This document shows, in pieces, positions 5,032 to 5,250 of a stretch of 5,250 bases of DNA; position 1 is the stretch's first letter; each line of letters starts with the position of its first letter. This DNA comes from Betaproteobacteria bacterium. Its GTDB lineage: Bacteria; Pseudomonadota; Gammaproteobacteria; Burkholderiales; Sulfuriferulaceae. The notes beneath the pieces are model-generated. The model saw only the letters and a list, made by a program, of their open reading frames with translations, did no database searches and had not been told where the DNA came from. Location: positions 1 through 5,250 of the forward strand of contig DMQT01000023.1 of assembly GCA_003455595.1 (NCBI GenBank). Direction: 5' to 3'. Made by a program: the position numbers and the translations under genes.

Positions 5032-5250
5032 TGAACCGCCGCGGTTTTCTCGGCGCACTGGGTGCCTTTGGCTTCGGTGCCGTCGCTGTGGGCAGCTGGA
5101 AATACTGGCCCGAGCAAGGCTTCACTAACCCCTGCCTGAACGGCTTGCCGGACAGCGTCAGGCAGCATCCATTGATGCAAACGGTATGGGCCGGGCTGGA
5201 TGCAACCCAGGCGTGGGACAGCCACGTGCACCTGATCGGCAGCGCCGAAG
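5028..5250 (+). CDS. Tat-exported amidohydrolase-family protein, N-terminal fragment
   Basis: This open frame of 74 codons runs off the right edge. It starts at ATG 5028, overlapping the aas stop by ATGA; a second in-frame ATG at 5031 is equally possible, and GGAG at 5019-5022 serves either. The N-terminus MMNRRGFLGALGAFGFGAVA has a twin-arginine motif followed by a hydrophobic stretch, so a folded, probably metal-loaded protein is likely exported by the Tat system. After about 30 mature-region residues comes WDSHVHLIG, the HxH metal-binding motif on the first strand of amidohydrolase-superfamily (COG2159-like) TIM barrels. A cysteine in GFTNPCLNGLP lies about ten residues past the hydrophobic core. 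Substrate cannot be predicted. The ATGA overlap implies translational coupling with aas, so the two may act in one lipid or envelope process. Confidence 0.8.
   Translation, partial: MMNRRGFLGALGAFGFGAVAVGSWKYWPEQGFTNPCLNGLPDSVRQHPLMQTVWAGLDATQAWDSHVHLIGSAE

Noticed and set aside
1..5250. tRNA, rRNA, CRISPR array, insertion sequence or integration site
   Set aside because: I saw no cloverleaf, no spaced direct repeats, no transposase motif and no terminal inverted repeats with target duplications.

Overview
The window carries seven protein-coding loci in two blocks of opposite strand, with no RNA gene, insertion sequence or CRISPR array. High GC, short intergenic gaps, a Prx1-type peroxiredoxin with a VCPAGW resolving motif and a fused Aas enzyme all suggest a Gram-negative proteobacterium. 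A betaproteobacterium is my best guess, inferred from the general look of the proteins and not from any marker gene.

The left block (about 1-1727) is on the minus strand. It holds, in order of increasing coordinate, the N-terminus of an ArnT-like membrane glycosyltransferase that runs off the left edge (TTG start at 119), a small DUF202 membrane protein (255-572, TTG start decided by a good ribosome binding site) and an AI-2E/PerM-family membrane transporter (708-1727). The two gaps of about 135 bases each contain a plausible minus-strand promoter. All three genes encode envelope proteins, but separate promoters argue against a single operon.

The right block (1798-5250) is on the plus strand. 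A good sigma70-like promoter (TTGACT-17-TATCTT) drives a typical 2-Cys peroxiredoxin (1881-2480), which ends at a strong intrinsic terminator (2498-2526). A second unit follows: an ArsR-type winged-helix regulator lacking cysteines (2555-2884), an aas-like gene (2910-5031) and, overlapping its stop by ATGA, a Tat-signal amidohydrolase that leaves the window at 5250. Aas joins a PlsC-type lysophospholipid acyltransferase to an acyl-ACP synthetase and re-acylates lysophospholipids at the inner membrane. A 7-bp inverted repeat spans the proposed regulator start and may be its operator.

The main anomaly is that aas is broken by two frameshifts: one at about 3191-3200 between the HX4D and FPEGR acyltransferase motifs, and one at about 4570-4571 inside the adenylating domain. 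All catalytic motifs survive on either side, so the gene is either a very young pseudogene or an intact gene carrying two indel errors in the sequence. I found no convincing evidence of a wholly new system. The regulator-aas-amidohydrolase arrangement without lplT is the most interesting context.
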